A stretch of 6,522 nucleotides of DNA from Actinomycetes bacterium. GTDB taxonomy: Bacteria; Actinomycetota; CALGFH01. Below the pieces are notes generated by a model. The model ran no database searches, was not told the origin of the DNA, and saw only the letters and a list, made by a program, of their open reading frames with translations. How positions within the stretch are numbered: position 1 is the first letter of the stretch; each line of letters opens with the position of its first letter. This document shows positions 5,813 through 6,522 of this stretch, in pieces. The translations under genes and the position numbers were made by a program. The stretch is taken from assembly GCA_030152105.1 (NCBI GenBank), contig JASLIH010000254.1, positions 1 to 6,522 on the forward strand. Direction: 5' to 3'.

Positions 5813-5918
5813 GGTCGTTGTCACAGGGCCGGCCGCGATGTGACCGGTCGGATGACGGACCCAACGCGACCTGCGGCGATGCTGAAGGCATCACCAGGCA
5901 GACGGGCGGTGTCTTATT

Positions 5919-5962
5919 TTCTAATCCGAAGGTTGCAGGTTCGAGTCCTGCCAGGGGCGCCA
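5919..5962 (+). other. 3' half of tRNA-Arg(TCT): probable attachment site of an integrated element
   Basis: From the anticodon loop onward the sequence is an exact tRNA 3' half: T33 (5919), anticodon TCT (5920-5922), AA, 3' anticodon-stem strand TCCGA (5925-5929), variable loop AGGTT, T-arm GCAGG-TTCGAGT-CCTGC (5935-5951) with a perfect stem, 3' acceptor strand CAGGGGC (5952-5958), discriminator G and an encoded CCA (5960-5962). Upstream, the expected 5' anticodon strand, D-arm and GCCCCTG acceptor strand are absent, so this is not a functional gene. Tyrosine recombinases that use tRNA genes typically duplicate the segment from the anticodon loop to the 3' end, leaving such a half at one end of the element. 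With the tRNA on the plus strand, element sequence should lie to the left and original flank to the right. No integrase gene is in the window. Confidence 0.8.
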
Positions 5963-6038
5963 AAACCGCAGGTCAGAAGCCTGAACCATGTGCCGTTGTG
6001 ATGCTGTTGTACCAGGTGGTCATTCCTTCAACATCGCC

Positions 6039-6131
6039 CTAAGCATCATTGGCACGCTGGATGACCAGGCAACGATCCCAGCCCATGCCGCCCCAGAACA
6101 TGCCCTGGCACTTGTTGGACCAGCGCCAGTC
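6039..6131 (-). pseudogene. Remnant of a WRWxNKCQG-type domain
   Basis: In the same frame as the lectin-like gene, past its TAG (6167-6165) and a TGA (6155-6153), the sequence reads DWRWSNKCQGMFWGGMGW and then DRCLVIQRANDA to a TAG at 6041-6039. WRWC-NKCQGLFY-type motifs recur as a small cysteine-containing domain in secreted actinobacterial proteins. Here the first cysteine of the usual C-x-x-C is serine, and the typical Pro-Gly-rich continuation is lost. It has no start or SD of its own. It is best read as the decayed C-terminal domain of the neighbouring gene, though chance similarity is possible. Confidence 0.45.
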
Positions 6132-6164
6132 GCGCTGGCTGTTCGGGCCTGCTCATGGCGAGGT

Positions 6165-6522
6165 CTACCAGGTGATCTCATGGATCTGGTTGTCGGTGCC
6201 CCGGTAGATGACGTGCTGAGTGTTGGGCCCGTCGATTGTGAAGGCGGCTGGCCGGTCAACCGCCAGCGGGGCGAGGGCGGCCACCGTGAGGTCCACGTGG
6301 GCGGGTGGGGCGCCGAAGGGCCACCAGATCTCGTGCAGGTGCCCATCGGCCGAGCGGTAGATGACGTGCTTGGAGTCGCTAGCCGCGCTGTAGTAGACGG
6401 CCGGGTCGCTGTCGGCAGGTGGGGCGCTGGCACTCACGGTCAGGTCCCAGGCGCTCACGGATTCCTCGCCCACGCAGTACACCTCCCAGAGATGGTGGTC
6501 GATGCCCCGGTAGGTGATCTGG
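6165..6522 (-). CDS. Beta-propeller lectin-like repeat protein (partial, 5' end outside window)
   Basis: The frame is open from the right window edge to a TAG at 6167-6165, giving the last 118 residues. Three units align with an exact 51-residue period: QITYRGIDHHLWEVYC, HVIYRSADGHLHEIWW and HVIYRGTDNQIHEITW begin them, and the linkers share DLTV.A.AP and a D.PAA/DPAV segment. The last unit has only its first strand pair. The HVIYRGxDGxIHELWW repeat resembles the blades of fungal/bacterial fucose-specific lectin-type propellers (PF07938-like), which bind sugars between blades. A ring closes with several such units, so most of the protein lies beyond the edge. The protein ends abruptly in a partial blade, which either closes the ring with the N-terminus or reflects truncation, as the frame continues into a domain remnant beyond two stops. 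A GTG at 6482 is an internal valine, not the start. Confidence 0.75.
   Translation of the reverse strand, partial: QITYRGIDHHLWEVYCVGEESVSAWDLTVSASAPPADSDPAVYYSAASDSKHVIYRSADGHLHEIWWPFGAPPAHVDLTVAALAPLAVDRPAAFTIDGPNTQHVIYRGTDNQIHEITW
6202..6522. repeat. 153-bp tandem repeat within the propeller gene
   Basis: CGGTAGATGACGTGCT occurs identically at 6202-6217 and 6355-6370, and a diverged copy starts at 6508 (CGGTAGGTGATCT). The spacing is exactly 153 bp, i.e. 51 codons, matching the blade period of the protein. Confidence 0.8.

Noticed and set aside
4796..5824. Long minus-strand open frame of 342 codons
   Set aside because: It is antisense to the lipoprotein gene, whose signal peptide and domain repeats are clear. 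No motif or SD supports it, and its part outside the overlap (4796-5116) has no recognisable domain either.
5840..5962. A complete tRNA-Arg gene
   Set aside because: No 5' acceptor strand (GCCCCTG), D-arm or 5' anticodon strand is found upstream; the match begins only at the anticodon loop.
5751..5963. Minus-strand open frame reading MAPLAGLEPATFGLENK at its start
   Set aside because: This peptide is the well-known false translation of a tRNA 3' half on the opposite strand. It is explained by the partial tRNA at 5919-5962.
5392..6042. Plus-strand open frame containing NPKVAGSSPARGAK
   Set aside because: It overlaps the lipoprotein in another frame and then translates the tRNA half; the motif is a familiar tRNA artefact.
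6020..6433. Minus-strand open frame of 137 codons
   Set aside because: It is an out-of-frame shadow of the propeller gene, rich in Ser/Pro/Thr/Arg, without repeat structure of its own.
1..6522. CRISPR arrays, insertion sequences, transposase or integrase genes, rRNA, riboswitches
   Set aside because: No spaced repeats, no transposase or recombinase motifs, and no conserved RNA cores were seen on either strand.

Overview
The window is GC-rich DNA with short overlapping genes, strong AGGAGG-type ribosome binding sites, GTG starts and a probable leaderless promoter. Together with an actinobacterial-type ECF sigma factor and a DUF4333-type lipoprotein, this points to an actinobacterium (Actinomycetota). 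No finer placement is supported.

Left part (1-1880, all on the minus strand). An ArsR-family repressor (1440-1841) overlaps by ATGA an AHSA1-type SRPBCC protein (790-1443), forming a two-gene autoregulated unit. Its promoter (TTGACT-18-TACAGT) holds an inverted repeat between -35 and -10 and lies 6 nt from the ATG, so the mRNA is probably leaderless. A long nested hairpin (721-779) follows the unit and probably ends it. Next comes an ECF-type sigma factor (47-646, GTG start, AGGAGG site). Its stop overlaps by ATGA the start of another gene that leaves the window after 16 codons.

Middle part (1881-3866). A polytopic membrane protein gene (1881-2962, minus) reads as one conserved protein of about 361 residues only if four single-base losses are repaired. 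It has a clear Shine-Dalgarno site and a perfect TetR-style palindrome (CTACCG-AA-CGGTAG, 2990-3003) just upstream. About 460 bp without a convincing gene follow, then a small two-helix membrane protein (3462-3746, minus). A 120-bp divergent gap leads to a plus-strand LamG/concanavalin-A-like protein (3867-4544) that has no signal peptide.

Right part (4545-6522). About 630 bp with no recognised gene precede a lipoprotein with two DUF4333-like repeats (5177-5707, plus). At 5919-5962 lies the exact 3' half of a tRNA-Arg(TCT), from the anticodon loop to the encoded CCA, with no 5' half. This is the typical footprint of a tyrosine-recombinase attachment site, so sequence to its left is probably the end of an integrated element (or its remnant) and sequence to its right the original flank. 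The window ends in the 3' part of a minus-strand beta-propeller lectin-like gene with 51-residue repeats. Past its stop, the same frame continues, across a second stop, into a remnant of a WRWxNKCQG-type domain, suggesting a truncated C-terminus.

No complete novel system is evident. The strongest items for a second look are the partial tRNA/att site, the four-frameshift membrane gene, the orphan TetR-type operator and the interrupted lectin C-terminus.
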